A DNA stretch of 64,000 nt. It comes from an uncultured Clostridia bacterium. GTDB lineage: Bacteria; Bacillota; Clostridia; Oscillospirales; Acutalibacteraceae. This document shows positions 51,128-59,865 of this stretch, in pieces. The stretch spans positions 186,001 through 250,000 of the forward strand of contig CANRHD010000001.1 of the NCBI GenBank assembly GCA_947630285.1. The letters are read 5' to 3'. Made by a program: the position numbers and the translations under genes. A model generated the notes under the pieces. It did not search any database. It had not been told where the DNA came from and saw only the letters and a list, made by a program, of their open reading frames with translations. The number at the start of each line of letters is the position of its first letter. Positions within the stretch are counted from its first letter, which is position 1.

Positions 51128-51656
51128 CTTCCCTGACGCTCTCCTCCCCGTCGAACAAGCCCTTTAGAGCGTTGATATACACCGTTTCGTTTTCAATATC
51201 TGCGCTTATAATTACATCTTTTACAGCCGGCACAAGCGTTTCCTTTCCGTTTTTTGAGCGAACAGTCCAGACATCGTTTGCCGGATACTTCTGTATATCG
51301 GTAATTATGCCGTACACCATGTCGGAGTCGAACTGCCGAACGGTACAGCCCAAAAGGTCGTTAATAAACCATGTGTTTTCGGGCAGTTGGGCGTCCGCAC
51401 GCCTGATATACAGAACCGTATTGCGATAGCCCTGCGCCTGCTCGATGGTATCGACCCCGTGCAATTTGAGTATAACTATGTTGCCGTGGGGTCTTGCCGA
51501 GTCCACAGCCGCACTTTTTTTGCCGTTAATATCAAAGTAAACGGTTTTTATTTGCTTTACAAATTCGGGACTGTCGCACCACGGATTAAGGCGCATTTCG
51601 CCCTTTACGCCGTGCGTAGATACAATTTGCCCGAGCTCAAGATATTCTTTTATCAT
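51117..51656 (-). CDS. rimM: Ribosome maturation factor RimM
   Basis: Assists 30S assembly by binding S19. The 179-residue protein has the N-terminal RimM domain (LELGQIVSTHGVKGEMRLNPW) and the C-terminal PRC barrel (WFINDLLGCTVRQFD, TLVPAVKDVI). I use the ATG at 51656; a TTG at 51674 would add six residues. Neither has a clear ribosome site, because a terminator-like hairpin lies immediately upstream. Confidence 0.93.
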   Translation of the reverse strand: MIKEYLELGQIVSTHGVKGEMRLNPWCDSPEFVKQIKTVYFDINGKKSAAVDSARPHGNIVILKLHGVDTIEQAQGYRNTVLYIRRADAQLPENTWFINDLLGCTVRQFDSDMVYGIITDIQKYPANDVWTVRSKNGKETLVPAVKDVIISADIENETVYINALKGLFDGEESVREDEN

Positions 51657-51671
51657 AATCAAAACCGGTTG

Positions 51672-51697
51672 CAAAAAGGCAGACGGTCCGTCTGCCT
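51672..51697 (-). terminator. Terminator-like hairpin inside the rpsP-trmD operon
   Basis: GGCAGACG/CGTCTGCC stem with three-base loop and five T on the minus strand, between khpA and rimM. It would lower expression of rimM and trmD relative to rpsP. Confidence 0.75.
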
Positions 51698-51703
51698 GAG
51701 TGC

Positions 51704-51937
51704 TTAATCAATATCAATCTTGACCTTTACGCCGTCCCTTGTCGCACGGGCCTTAACAACAGTTCTGATAGCCTTGGCTATCCTGCCCTGCCTGCCGATA
51801 ATTCGGCCCATTTCGTCCTCGTCAACATGGAGATGGTAAACGGTAACGCCCCTTTCGTCGGGTTCGTCAACGGTCACGCAAACCTTATCGGGATTTTCGA
51901 CAAGGCCCTTTGCAATAGTTTCAAGAAGCTCTTTCAT
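51704..51937 (-). CDS. khpA: KH-domain RNA-binding protein
   Basis: A 77-residue single KH domain protein; relatives (KhpA) act with KhpB in RNA binding and cell growth in Firmicutes. The KH GxxG loop is IIGRQGRIAKAIR. Context between rpsP and rimM is universal in the group. AGGTC-type site precedes the ATG. Confidence 0.93.
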   Translation of the reverse strand: MKELLETIAKGLVENPDKVCVTVDEPDERGVTVYHLHVDEDEMGRIIGRQGRIAKAIRTVVKARATRDGVKVKIDID

Positions 51938-51951
51938 TTAAAAGACCTCCG

Positions 51952-52197
51952 TTATTTAATAATGCCGTTCTGCTTAAGAAGCGCTTTTACGGTATCTGTG
52001 GGCTGTGCGCCGTTTTTAATCCACTGCTGTGCTTTTTCGGCGTCGATTTTTACCTCCGCCGGATTTTTCATAGGATCGAATGTACCGATTTCCTCGATAC
52101 ATTTGCCGTCACGGGGCGATCTTGAGTCCGCAACGATTACACGATAGAAGGGGGCTTTTTTTGCGCCCATTCTGCGAAGTCTGATTTTTACTGCCAT
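51952..52197 (-). CDS. rpsP: 30S ribosomal protein S16
   Basis: An 81-residue ribosomal protein with the standard [20 protein letters not shown] start and FDPMKNP motif. The ATG at 52197 has GGAGG upstream; a start at 52212 would add five unlikely residues. Normal length. Confidence 0.97.
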   Translation of the reverse strand: MAVKIRLRRMGAKKAPFYRVIVADSRSPRDGKCIEEIGTFDPMKNPAEVKIDAEKAQQWIKNGAQPTDTVKALLKQNGIIK

Positions 52198-52264
52198 TTT
52201 GATTTCCTCCAAAATATATTAAAATAATATTTACAACCACTTAAAAAGTGTTTGATTTACCTTT

Positions 52265-53614
52265 TTACATAGGGAAGCCGCCGTTCATACCGCCGAAGTT
52301 GAACCTTGAAAGCTTTTTACGCATACCCTTTGAGTTAAACTGCTTCATCATTTTCTGCATCTGCCTGAACTGCGCCAAAAGGCGGTTGACATCTTCAACC
52401 TGCATACCGCAGCCGGCGGCTATTCTCCGCTTCCTTGAGGGGTTTATGATGTCGGGATTTGCCCTCTCCTTAGGGGTCATTGATGAGATGATGGCCTGAA
52501 TTTTATCAAGCTGTCTGTCGTCAACCTCAACGCCCTTGAGCTTACTGCCGACGCCCGGAAGCATTGAAAGTATGTCTTTCATCGAGCCCATTTTTTTGAC
52601 CTGCTGCATCTGGTCGAGCAAATCGTTTAAATCGAATTTATTTTTGCGAAGCTTGGCTTCAAGCTCCTCCGCCTTTTTCTCGTCAAGGGCATTTTCGGCC
52701 TTTTCTATAAGCGAGAGAACATCGCCCATACCGAGTATTCTTGACGCCATTCTGTCGGGATAGAAATAGTCGAGCTCGTCTAACTTTTCGCCCATACCGA
52801 CAAATTTAATCGGCTTGCCCGTTACAGCCCTTGCTGAAAGCGCCGCACCGCCCCTTGTGTCGCCGTCCATTTTGGTAAGAACCATACCGTCGATGCCGAG
52901 GCTCTCGTCAAAGGTGCTTGCAACGGTAACTGCGTCCTGACCCGTCATAGCGTCAACCACGAGGAGAATTTCGTGCGGATGAACCTCCGCCTTAATGTTT
53001 TGAAGCTCCTCCATAAGCTCAAGGTCTATGTGCAGGCGGCCGGCCGTATCTATGATAACATAGTCATATCCCTTATCCTTGGCAAGGGACACCGCTTTTT
53101 TGGAAATTTCAACGGGATCGCCCTGACCCATTTCAAACACCGGAACATCGACCTGTTCGCCGACTACCTGTAACTGCTTTATGGCCGCAGGACGGTAAAC
53201 ATCGCAGGCGACGAGCAGGGGTCTGTGATTTTCCTTTTTAAGCTTTAAAGCAATTTTGGCGCAATGCGTTGTCTTACCTGAGCCCTGAAGTCCGCACATC
53301 ATAACTACGGTAGGCGGATGAGCCGCATACGCAAGCCTTGTCTGCGTAGTACCCATAAGGTCAGTAAGCTCTTCGTTTACTATTTTTATAACCATCTGCG
53401 CCGGAGTAAGGCTTTCCATAACCTGCGAGCCTATTGCCCTCTCGGTTACCCTTTGCGTAAAATCCTTTGCAACCTTATAGTTTACATCGGCTTCAAGCAG
53501 AGCGAGCCTTACCTCTCGCATAGCCTCTTTAACATCGGATTCGTTAAGACTTCCCTTGCCCCTTAACCGCTTAAAGGCCGATTCAAGTCTGTCAGATAAG
53601 CTCTCAAATGCCAT
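52265..53614 (-). CDS. ffh: Signal recognition particle protein Ffh
   Basis: GTPase of the signal recognition particle that targets membrane proteins. From ATG 53614 (MAFESLSDRLESAFK, after AGAGG) it has 449 residues: N domain, G domain with GLQGSGKTTHCAK and DTAGRLHID and TKMDGDTRGG, and a Met-rich M domain (about 300-449; MQQVKKMGSMKDILSMLPG, QFRQMQKMMKQF). The longer frame from 53635 overlaps ylxM. Confidence 0.97.
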   Translation of the reverse strand: MAFESLSDRLESAFKRLRGKGSLNESDVKEAMREVRLALLEADVNYKVAKDFTQRVTERAIGSQVMESLTPAQMVIKIVNEELTDLMGTTQTRLAYAAHPPTVVMMCGLQGSGKTTHCAKIALKLKKENHRPLLVACDVYRPAAIKQLQVVGEQVDVPVFEMGQGDPVEISKKAVSLAKDKGYDYVIIDTAGRLHIDLELMEELQNIKAEVHPHEILLVVDAMTGQDAVTVASTFDESLGIDGMVLTKMDGDTRGGAALSARAVTGKPIKFVGMGEKLDELDYFYPDRMASRILGMGDVLSLIEKAENALDEKKAEELEAKLRKNKFDLNDLLDQMQQVKKMGSMKDILSMLPGVGSKLKGVEVDDRQLDKIQAIISSMTPKERANPDIINPSRKRRIAAGCGMQVEDVNRLLAQFRQMQKMMKQFNSKGMRKKLSRFNFGGMNGGFPM

Positions 53615-53627
53615 TTGCAATACCTCT

Positions 53628-53990
53628 TTACTCAATAACCGACAGCGCCAAAGATTTTATTCTTACAGATGACTCGTTTATCTCCCTGGATAAATCGTGC
53701 TCAAGGTTGTAAGCGTTTATTGCGTCGGCACAGTCAATAATCTCATTCATACGGTTTTCGATTTTTTCAAACTTTTCCACAAAGCCGAGCTTGTTTTCCA
53801 TATCGTAAAGCTGGGCCTCGGCACGCTTGATAGCGTCACGCACGCCCTGCCTTGTAATGCCCTCGTTTTCGGCAATTTCGGCGAGGGATAAATCATCATT
53901 ATAATAGTAGTTAAGAAAATCCCTCTGTTTTTCAGTGAGCATTTCGCCGTAAAAGTCATATAGGATTGTTATTCTGATGTCATTAGCCAA
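53628..53990 (-). CDS. ylxM: YlxM/p13-family DNA-binding protein
   Basis: A 120-residue helix-turn-helix protein that regularly precedes ffh in Firmicutes and modulates SRP. Marks are ILYDFYGEMLTEKQRDFLNYY and the helix-turn-helix AEIAENEGITRQGVRDAIKRAE. The start is TTG at 53990, after GAAGGA, giving MANDIRITILYDF; the ORF opens further up at 54023 but without a ribosome site and with unlikely residues. Confidence 0.9.
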   Translation of the reverse strand: MANDIRITILYDFYGEMLTEKQRDFLNYYYNDDLSLAEIAENEGITRQGVRDAIKRAEAQLYDMENKLGFVEKFEKIENRMNEIIDCADAINAYNLEHDLSREINESSVRIKSLALSVIE

Positions 53991-54021
53991 AAGAATCCTT
54001 CTTCCGATAATTAAATAGAAC

Positions 54022-54058
54022 AAAAGCCACCCTGTAAAGTTATTTGCTTTACAGGGTG
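54022..54058 (-). terminator. Hairpin between the lipoprotein gene and ylxM
   Basis: Perfect 11-bp stem CACCCTGTAAA/TTTACAGGGTG (54028-54038, 54048-54058) followed on the minus strand by GCTTTTGTTC. It can end the lipoprotein mRNA; it also lies at the start of the ylxM operon transcript. Confidence 0.75.
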
Positions 54059-54060
54059 CT

Positions 54061-54089
54061 ATTATACTAAAAAATATTTACTTTGTCAA
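54061..54089 (-). promoter_or_regulatory. Promoter of the ylxM-ffh-rpsP-trmD operon
   Basis: Minus-strand TTGACA (54084-54089), 17-base spacer, TATAAT (54061-54066): perfect consensus. It starts seven bases after the lipoprotein stop. Confidence 0.85.
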
Positions 54090-54096
54090 GGATTTT

Positions 54097-54516
54097 TTAT
54101 CTCCAGTCGATTACCGCCGCATTTTCTTCATTGTCGAAGGGATCGCCGCTTCCGACAACAACATTCTGCTGAGAATTACCCTTTGCGGTCGTGGTTGATG
54201 CCTTTTTTGAGGTAGTGCCGTTATTTTTTTCGGTCTTCTCTTTTTCCATCTCCTCTTTTTCCTTGGAAACCTGCTCGGCGCTCTTTGTAAGGAGATCCTC
54301 CAAAAGCTCAACATTTCCGTCCTTATCGGTAGTGACGGGAATAACCGTTCCGCTTGAATTGGTTACAAACCTGTTGCCGTCGGCGTCGGTAGAAATTTCT
54401 ATACTCTTGGACGGCGCCGTGGTTTCGATTTCTTCCTTGGCCTTTTTACCGCAGGAGGCAAAAACCAAAACCGCCAATATAAGCAATACCGAAGCTAAAA
54501 TTATCTTTTTATTCAT
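54097..54516 (-). CDS. Small hypothetical lipoprotein
   Basis: A 139-residue lipoprotein I do not recognise. It has a signal peptide with lipobox VFASC (Cys near 22), a short folded stretch (about 40-75; ISTDADGNRFVTNSSGTVIPVTTD, here named in part), a Glu/Lys-rich helix and a Ser/Thr/Lys linker (about 95-120), and ends DPFDNEENAAVIDWR. It has its own promoter and GGAGG site. Function is unknown. Confidence 0.8.
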   Translation of the reverse strand: MNKKIILASVLLILAVLVFASCGKKAKEEIETTAPSKSIEISTDADGNRFVTNSSGTVIPVTTDKDGNVELLEDLLTKSAEQVSKEKEEMEKEKTEKNNGTTSKKASTTTAKGNSQQNVVVGSGDPFDNEENAAVIDWR

Positions 54517-54549
54517 AAATATTCTCCTCCGTAGTGACCGTATGTTAAT

Positions 54550-54578
54550 ATAATATCACCGATACAAATTATTTTCAA
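54550..54578 (-). promoter_or_regulatory. Promoter of the small lipoprotein gene
   Basis: Minus-strand TTGAAA (54573-54578), 17-base spacer, TATTAT (54550-54555). Confidence 0.75.
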
Positions 54579-54600
54579 CAAAAAAGCGCATATTTTTCTT

Positions 54601-56997
54601 TTACTTAAATTCGGCTATCGTAACTCCGTCCTCGCCCTCGCCGTACACACCGGTTCGGCAGGATTTTATATTGGGGTGCTTTTTCAAGTGCGCCTGAACG
54701 GCTTTCCTCAAAACGCCCGTACCCTTGCCGTGAATTACGGTGAACTCGTTAAGCCCCGAACGAAGCGTGGCGTCAATAAACCTGTCAAGCTCCATTATGG
54801 CCTCTTCCCTGTCCATTCCCCTGAGGTCAACGCTTGTCCTCGACGATTTTTCGCAACTGCTTTCCACGCTGTGAACGCTTCTTCTGCCCGGGGTCTGTTT
54901 TGCTTTGCTCCCTGTATTCAAAAGGCGAAGCTCCCCCAAAGGAACCTTGGTTTTCATTATCCCTGCCTGAACCTCGGCTGTACCCTTTGATGCGTTTACG
55001 GAAATGACCGTACCGTCGGTTCCGAGAGAAACTATCCTTACCGTATCGCCCTCGGTAAGCTCCCTTGGAAGCTTGTAGTCCTCATCGCCGTCGGAAAAAC
55101 TGCTTTGCGAGGTGATGTCGTCAATATCGTTGAGATGCTGTTTCATCGCCTGCCTTGCTTTTCTCGCCATTTCGGCTGCGTTTTTCTCTTTGGTCTGCTC
55201 CTTTTTGAGCATTTCTATTTCAAGCATAAGAGAATTTGCGGCACGCCTTGCGTTCTCAACTATTCTGTTTGCCTGCTCCTTTGCCTTGGCTATTTCCCTT
55301 TCGCCCTCGGCCGCCGCCTGCTCAAGCTTTCTCTCGGCGGATTTTTTTATTTCGTCTATCTGCCGTTGGAGCTCCAGAGTTTTATTCTTTTCCGCCTCCA
55401 TTTGAAGCCTTGTTTTTTCAAGGGTGTCCACCACCTCTTCAAACCTGCTGTTCTCTGCGGAAATAAGCTCCTGAGCGTTTTTGATTATCTCCCCGTCAAG
55501 CTTTAATCTTGACGAAACGGCAAAGGCGTTTGACCTGCCGGGAATACCTATAAGCAGTTTATATGTGGGCGCAAGGGTTTCAACATCGAACTCGCACGAG
55601 GCGTTCTCCACCCCCGGCGTTCTCAGGGCGTATTCCTTCAGCTCGGAATAATGCGTTGTTGCGGCAATCTTTGCGCCCTTTGTACGCAGGTACTCAAGTA
55701 TTGCGACTGCAAGTGCGGCGCCCTCCACGGGGTCTGTACCTGCGCCGAGCTCGTCTATAAGGACGAGAGAGCTTTTATTTACCGTTTGGGTAATTGACAC
55801 TATCTTTGTCATATGTGCGGAAAATGTTGAAAGCGACTGCTCTATGCTCTGTTCCTCGCCTATATCGCACATTATATTGTCAAATACGGACAGTACGGAG
55901 TTTTCGTTTGCAGGTATGTATAACCCACACTCCGCCATAAGCGTGAGCAGACCCAGAGTTTTTATCGAAACGGTTTTTCCGCCCGTATTGGGTCCGGTTA
56001 TAACAAGGCAGTCAAACCCACCGCCGAGCCTTATATCAATGGGCACGACCTTTACGGGGTCTATAAGCGGATGCCTTGCCCCTTTAAGCTCCGTCACGCC
56101 TGCGTCGTTCATTACGGGCTTTGAAGCCTTCATCTTATATGCAAGCTGTGCCTTGGAGAAAATCAGGTTTAACTGTACTGCGCTGTTGTAGCTTGCCGTA
56201 ATCTGCTGTGAAAACTCCGCCGCCTCGGCGGACAGCTCGAAAAGTATTCTTTCGATTTCGTCACGCTCTTTGCTTAAAAGCACCTTTATTTCGTTGTTCG
56301 CTTCAACGACCCCGGCAGGCTCTATGAAAACGGTTGCGCCGCTTGACGAGGTATCGTGTACCATGCCTGCGACCTCCTGGCGGTGCTCGCTTTTTACGGG
56401 GACGACAAAGCGTCCGTTCCTTTGGGTGACTATGGCCTCCTGCAACAGATTTTTATAGTTTTGAGAATGAATCATTTTGTCAAGCTGTTCTCTTATCCTT
56501 GACTCCTGTATCCTCATCTTACGGCGTATCTCCTTTAACTGACGGGAGGCGTTGTCCGACATTTCTCCGTCGGAAATAATTGACGAGGTGATTTTATCCT
56601 CAAGATATTTGTTTGCGCTCAAAGCGTTAAAATAATCGTCTATTGCGGTCTGCGCGGAGGCCGATTTATCACGCCAGGAGATGATGGAGCGGATTGTGCG
56701 CAGGTTCTGCGCTATATCGAGCAATTCTCTCATATTGAGCGCTCCGCCCGCCTGCGCCCGTCTCAATGCGTTGTCCGTGTTTATAAGTCCGCCGAAAGAC
56801 GGCGCTCCGAACTTGGCAATCAGGATATGGGCGGCCTCGGTTTTGGCAAGCGCTTCGCCGACCTCAAAAATATCGCTCGACGGCACGGTTTCAAGAGCCA
56901 GACGGCGAGCGTCGTCACACGCCGTAAGCTCCGAGAGCATAGTTAGTATTTTCGGTAATTCAAGCGAGATATAATCTCTTTTTAAATCTTCGTGCAT
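54601..56997 (-). CDS. mutS2: Endonuclease MutS2
   Basis: A 798-residue MutS homologue acting in recombination control and ribosome-collision rescue. It has the MutS core with Walker A GPNTGGKT, DELGAGTDPVEGAAL and THYSELKEYAL, a long coiled coil (about 515-635), a KOW-like stretch and the C-terminal Smr nuclease domain (about 720-798; VDLRGMDREEAIMELD, IHGKGTGVLR). Length is the family's usual. recO lies directly upstream. Confidence 0.96.
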   Translation of the reverse strand: MHEDLKRDYISLELPKILTMLSELTACDDARRLALETVPSSDIFEVGEALAKTEAAHILIAKFGAPSFGGLINTDNALRRAQAGGALNMRELLDIAQNLRTIRSIISWRDKSASAQTAIDDYFNALSANKYLEDKITSSIISDGEMSDNASRQLKEIRRKMRIQESRIREQLDKMIHSQNYKNLLQEAIVTQRNGRFVVPVKSEHRQEVAGMVHDTSSSGATVFIEPAGVVEANNEIKVLLSKERDEIERILFELSAEAAEFSQQITASYNSAVQLNLIFSKAQLAYKMKASKPVMNDAGVTELKGARHPLIDPVKVVPIDIRLGGGFDCLVITGPNTGGKTVSIKTLGLLTLMAECGLYIPANENSVLSVFDNIMCDIGEEQSIEQSLSTFSAHMTKIVSITQTVNKSSLVLIDELGAGTDPVEGAALAVAILEYLRTKGAKIAATTHYSELKEYALRTPGVENASCEFDVETLAPTYKLLIGIPGRSNAFAVSSRLKLDGEIIKNAQELISAENSRFEEVVDTLEKTRLQMEAEKNKTLELQRQIDEIKKSAERKLEQAAAEGEREIAKAKEQANRIVENARRAANSLMLEIEMLKKEQTKEKNAAEMARKARQAMKQHLNDIDDITSQSSFSDGDEDYKLPRELTEGDTVRIVSLGTDGTVISVNASKGTAEVQAGIMKTKVPLGELRLLNTGSKAKQTPGRRSVHSVESSCEKSSRTSVDLRGMDREEAIMELDRFIDATLRSGLNEFTVIHGKGTGVLRKAVQAHLKKHPNIKSCRTGVYGEGEDGVTIAEFK

Positions 56998-56998
56998 A

Positions 56999-57742
56999 TT
57001 ATATTTTCCTCAATGAATTGTAAAAATCCAGCGTCCTGTATTTTCTTTCGGTTTTTGATTTTAAATAAGTTTCGGTGACATAGGACAAATCCTGAAGCTG
57101 TGCGTCGGTCATGCTGAAGCTGTAAAGCTTTTCAAGCTTTGAAAAAATTATATGGCGCATGGCGCTGACAATGCCGAGCTCCAACGCCAGCGGAGCGTTT
57201 TCGTCCGCACAGTTTTCACAGTAAATAAGCCCGTGTTCGATGTCAAAATACATAGTTTCCGTTTCAAATTCGCCGCAGCGCTCGCACGCCACAAGGTTGG
57301 GCATATAGCCGGAGAGCGAGAGCAGCCGAAGCTCGGTTATCGCCTTAATCTGCAAATCGGGCTTTTTGGAATTTGAGATCATATAAAGGGAATTTAAAAC
57401 GACCCTCAGATATTCGTTTGCGTCGGAAAGCTCGGGCGCAAGCTCACAGCTGAGCTCCGCAAAATACTGCGCCAGGGCAAGCTTCTCTATATTACTGCGA
57501 AGCCCGAAAAACACCTCTATAGTCTGCGCCTCGTCGATTATGTAGCTGTCCTTTCCGTTATACAGCGACAGTTTTGAGTAACACAAAAGGCCCGTAGCCG
57601 ACTGTTTTTTTGACTTGATGCTTTTTGCGCCCCTTACAAACGCCTTAATTACGCCCAAATCAGCAGTTAAAACGGTTACGAGCTTATCCTGTTCGCCTAT
57701 GCTCTGCTCTTTAAGAATAAGTCCTTTTGTGTTGAGTTTCAT
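56999..57742 (-). CDS. recO: DNA repair protein RecO
   Basis: Loads RecA at gaps in the RecFOR pathway. The 247-residue protein has the N-terminal OB fold (TKGLILKEQSIGEQDKLVTVL) and the zinc finger CERCGEFE...YCENC near 150-178. Its start overlaps a small YqzL-like gene by 32 bases, and era lies upstream, the common era-recO order. Confidence 0.93.
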   Translation of the reverse strand: MKLNTKGLILKEQSIGEQDKLVTVLTADLGVIKAFVRGAKSIKSKKQSATGLLCYSKLSLYNGKDSYIIDEAQTIEVFFGLRSNIEKLALAQYFAELSCELAPELSDANEYLRVVLNSLYMISNSKKPDLQIKAITELRLLSLSGYMPNLVACERCGEFETETMYFDIEHGLIYCENCADENAPLALELGIVSAMRHIIFSKLEKLYSFSMTDAQLQDLSYVTETYLKSKTERKYRTLDFYNSLRKI

Positions 57743-57851
57743 CGCTTTTTTCCCTGTTTACTTCGTTGTTCTTTACCGTGCAAAAGGTGAGATAATCCTC
57801 AACCTTTCCGCTTTTGGAAAATGTCACCCAATAGTCCTCTGTCTTTCTCAT
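57711..57851 (-). CDS. YqzL-like small protein
   Basis: A 46-residue protein translated by hand: MRKTEDYWVTFSKSGKVED then YLTFCTVKNNEV and a charged end. Bacillus YqzL, also just before recO, has the same W-x-x-F-x-x-(S/T)-G-x-(V/I)-x-x-Y-L pattern. The ATG at 57851 follows GTGAGGCGGTG. It overlaps recO by 32 bases in another frame, so the two are coupled. Function is unknown. The stretch 57852-57942 holds nothing else clear. Confidence 0.75.
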   Translation of the reverse strand: MRKTEDYWVTFSKSGKVEDYLTFCTVKNNEVNREKSDETQHKRTYS

Positions 57852-57942
57852 AAAAACACCGCCTCACGGTTAATGCAATTCTAAAATCAACCTTTAATGG
57901 TTACATTTTTAAATTAACCTGTAAGGCAGGCATATATTAATG

Positions 57943-58845
57943 TCAATCCAAGCCAAAATTGTGAATTAGCCCCTCTCGGTTTCGCCAATCCTCTTTTACC
58001 TTGACCCAGCATTTTAAATTAACTTTAATATCAAAAAAATTTTCAATATCCCGTCGTGCAAGGGTGGAAATTTTTTTAAGCATAGCGCCGCCCTTGCCGA
58101 TTATAATGCCCTTATGGCTTTCCTTTTCGCAGTAAATGGTGGCCTCGATGTCCATTATATCCGCATCGCTTCGTTCTTTCATCTTTTCAATCCCGACCGC
58201 CGTGCCGTGCGGAATTTCCTTTTCAAGAAGCCTGAGCATTTTTTCCCTTATAATCTCGGAAACAAGCACCCTTTCGGGCTGGTCTGTGAGAGTGTCGTCC
58301 GGGAAAAAGTGTATGCTCTCGGTTGCCAGAGCCTTGAGCTCGTCAAGCAGCTCGTCCATTTTCTCGTTATTTGCGGCGGAAACGGGAACTACAGCCTTAA
58401 AGTCATAGAGCTTCGCCGTTTCGGCAATTTTTTTCATAAGCTGTGTTTTATCTTTAATCATATCGATTTTATTAAGTGCAAGCACAACCGTCATTTTTTC
58501 TTTTTTGAATTTTTTAATAAGCTCAAGCTCTGCGGCGTTTAGCTTCTCATCGCTTGCGTCCGCAACAAAAAGACAGCAATCGACCCCCGAAATGCTGTCG
58601 CTGACAGCCTGTACCATTTTTTCGCCGAGCTTGTTTTTGGGTCTGTGAAAACCCGGAGTATCGGTAAAGACAAGCTGAATATTATCGTCCGTTGTAAGCA
58701 CGCCCATTATCCTTGTACGGGTGGTCTGCGGCTTTGAGGAAACAATGGCTATTTTACTGCCTATCAGCCTGTTTAATATAGAGGACTTGCCTACATTTGC
58801 CTTGCCCACTATCGCAATAAATGCGGTTTTTGATGTGTTATTCAT
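57943..58845 (-). CDS. era: GTPase Era
   Basis: GTPase that binds 16S rRNA and helps 30S assembly. The 300 residues comprise a G domain (GKANVGKSSILN, DTPGFHRPKNKLG, NKID) and a C-terminal KH domain (about 215-290; GIIIGKGGAMLKKI). It overlaps the diacylglycerol kinase gene by one base. Confidence 0.97.
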   Translation of the reverse strand: MNNTSKTAFIAIVGKANVGKSSILNRLIGSKIAIVSSKPQTTRTRIMGVLTTDDNIQLVFTDTPGFHRPKNKLGEKMVQAVSDSISGVDCCLFVADASDEKLNAAELELIKKFKKEKMTVVLALNKIDMIKDKTQLMKKIAETAKLYDFKAVVPVSAANNEKMDELLDELKALATESIHFFPDDTLTDQPERVLVSEIIREKMLRLLEKEIPHGTAVGIEKMKERSDADIMDIEATIYCEKESHKGIIIGKGGAMLKKISTLARRDIENFFDIKVNLKCWVKVKEDWRNREGLIHNFGLD

Positions 58846-59354
58846 TATTTGCCGTTCCTTTTTGTTTTATTGCCGTCCGCCGTACTTTTACCGAAGCCTT
58901 TAAAAATAAATACCGTTGAAAGCGCTATTGAAATGAGAAAAATCAAAAACATAAACGGCTTTTCAACATAGTAGTTATAAAGTGCGGCAAACGCCTGCGG
59001 CTGAAAAAGCACGGCTATGCCCACAAGCACGGCGAATATGGCGCAGACAAGCACTGCACCGGCGGCGGCGTCCTTTGCAAGCTTACCGTTTTCGGTTTTT
59101 TTATCGCTTGCAAGGTCAACCGTGCGCTCTACAGCCGTGTTGATAAGCTCCGCCGCCATTACCATGGCGTTCGCCAAAAAAATAAGTGCGAACTGCGTCG
59201 GGCTTACCTTAAAGAAATCGTACACAAGCAAAAAAGAATACATATAAGCTATGCAAACCAAATGTATTCTCATATTGCGTTCGTATTTAAGGGCCTGATA
59301 AATGCCCCTGAAAGCGTAGCCGAAGCTTTTAAACAAGCTTATCAGTCCGTTCAT
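58845..59354 (-). CDS. dgkA: Diacylglycerol/undecaprenol kinase
   Basis: A 169-residue membrane kinase of the DagK group that phosphorylates lipid alcohols, in Firmicutes usually undecaprenol. The active site is in NTAVERTVDLAS and AKDAAAGAVL. The usual protein is about 120 residues with three membrane segments; here an extra 45 residues add one or two membrane segments (MFLIFLISIALSTVFIF). It sits in the common ybeY-dgkA-era run. Confidence 0.92.
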   Translation of the reverse strand: MNGLISLFKSFGYAFRGIYQALKYERNMRIHLVCIAYMYSFLLVYDFFKVSPTQFALIFLANAMVMAAELINTAVERTVDLASDKKTENGKLAKDAAAGAVLVCAIFAVLVGIAVLFQPQAFAALYNYYVEKPFMFLIFLISIALSTVFIFKGFGKSTADGNKTKRNGK

Positions 59355-59358
59355 AGTA

Positions 59359-59865
59359 TTATTCCCCGTCCAAGTAGTAGCTTCCGTTCCTTTTGAGACC
59401 GAGCTGAGTTAAAACGCTTTCTTCCTTTTCCCTCATATGTACCGCCTCAAGTCCGCCCGTTTCATGGTCGTAACCGAGCAGGTGTAAAAGCGAATGAACG
59501 GTCAGGAAAGCAACCTCCCTGTTAAGGCTGTGGCCGTATTCCTCCGCCTGAGAAACTGCCTTTTCAAGCGAAATTACTATATCCCCGAGGAGCTTTGCGC
59601 CCGTGTCGGGATTAATATCGTACTCGCCGTCAACGCCAAGAGGGAACGACAAAACATCGGTTTCCCTGTCTATGTTCCTGTGCTTTTTGTTAAGCTGATG
59701 TATCTGCTCGTTATTTACAAAGCTGACGCTTATTTCCGCCGAGCCCTTGAAATTCTCCTGTGCAAGGACGGCGTTACAGCACCTGCGTATTAACATTCTT
59801 ACCCCTGTCGGCACTTTTACTTCTTTTTGATTATTTGAAATAATTACTTTAATTTTATCGCTCAT
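59359..59865 (-). CDS. ybeY: Endoribonuclease YbeY
   Basis: Zinc endoribonuclease for rRNA maturation. The 168-residue protein has the HxxxHxxxxxH metal motif as HSLLHLLGYDH near 130, and NKKHRNIDRETDVLSFP before it. It overlaps phoH by four bases. Confidence 0.95.
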   Translation of the reverse strand: MSDKIKVIISNNQKEVKVPTGVRMLIRRCCNAVLAQENFKGSAEISVSFVNNEQIHQLNKKHRNIDRETDVLSFPLGVDGEYDINPDTGAKLLGDIVISLEKAVSQAEEYGHSLNREVAFLTVHSLLHLLGYDHETGGLEAVHMREKEESVLTQLGLKRNGSYYLDGE

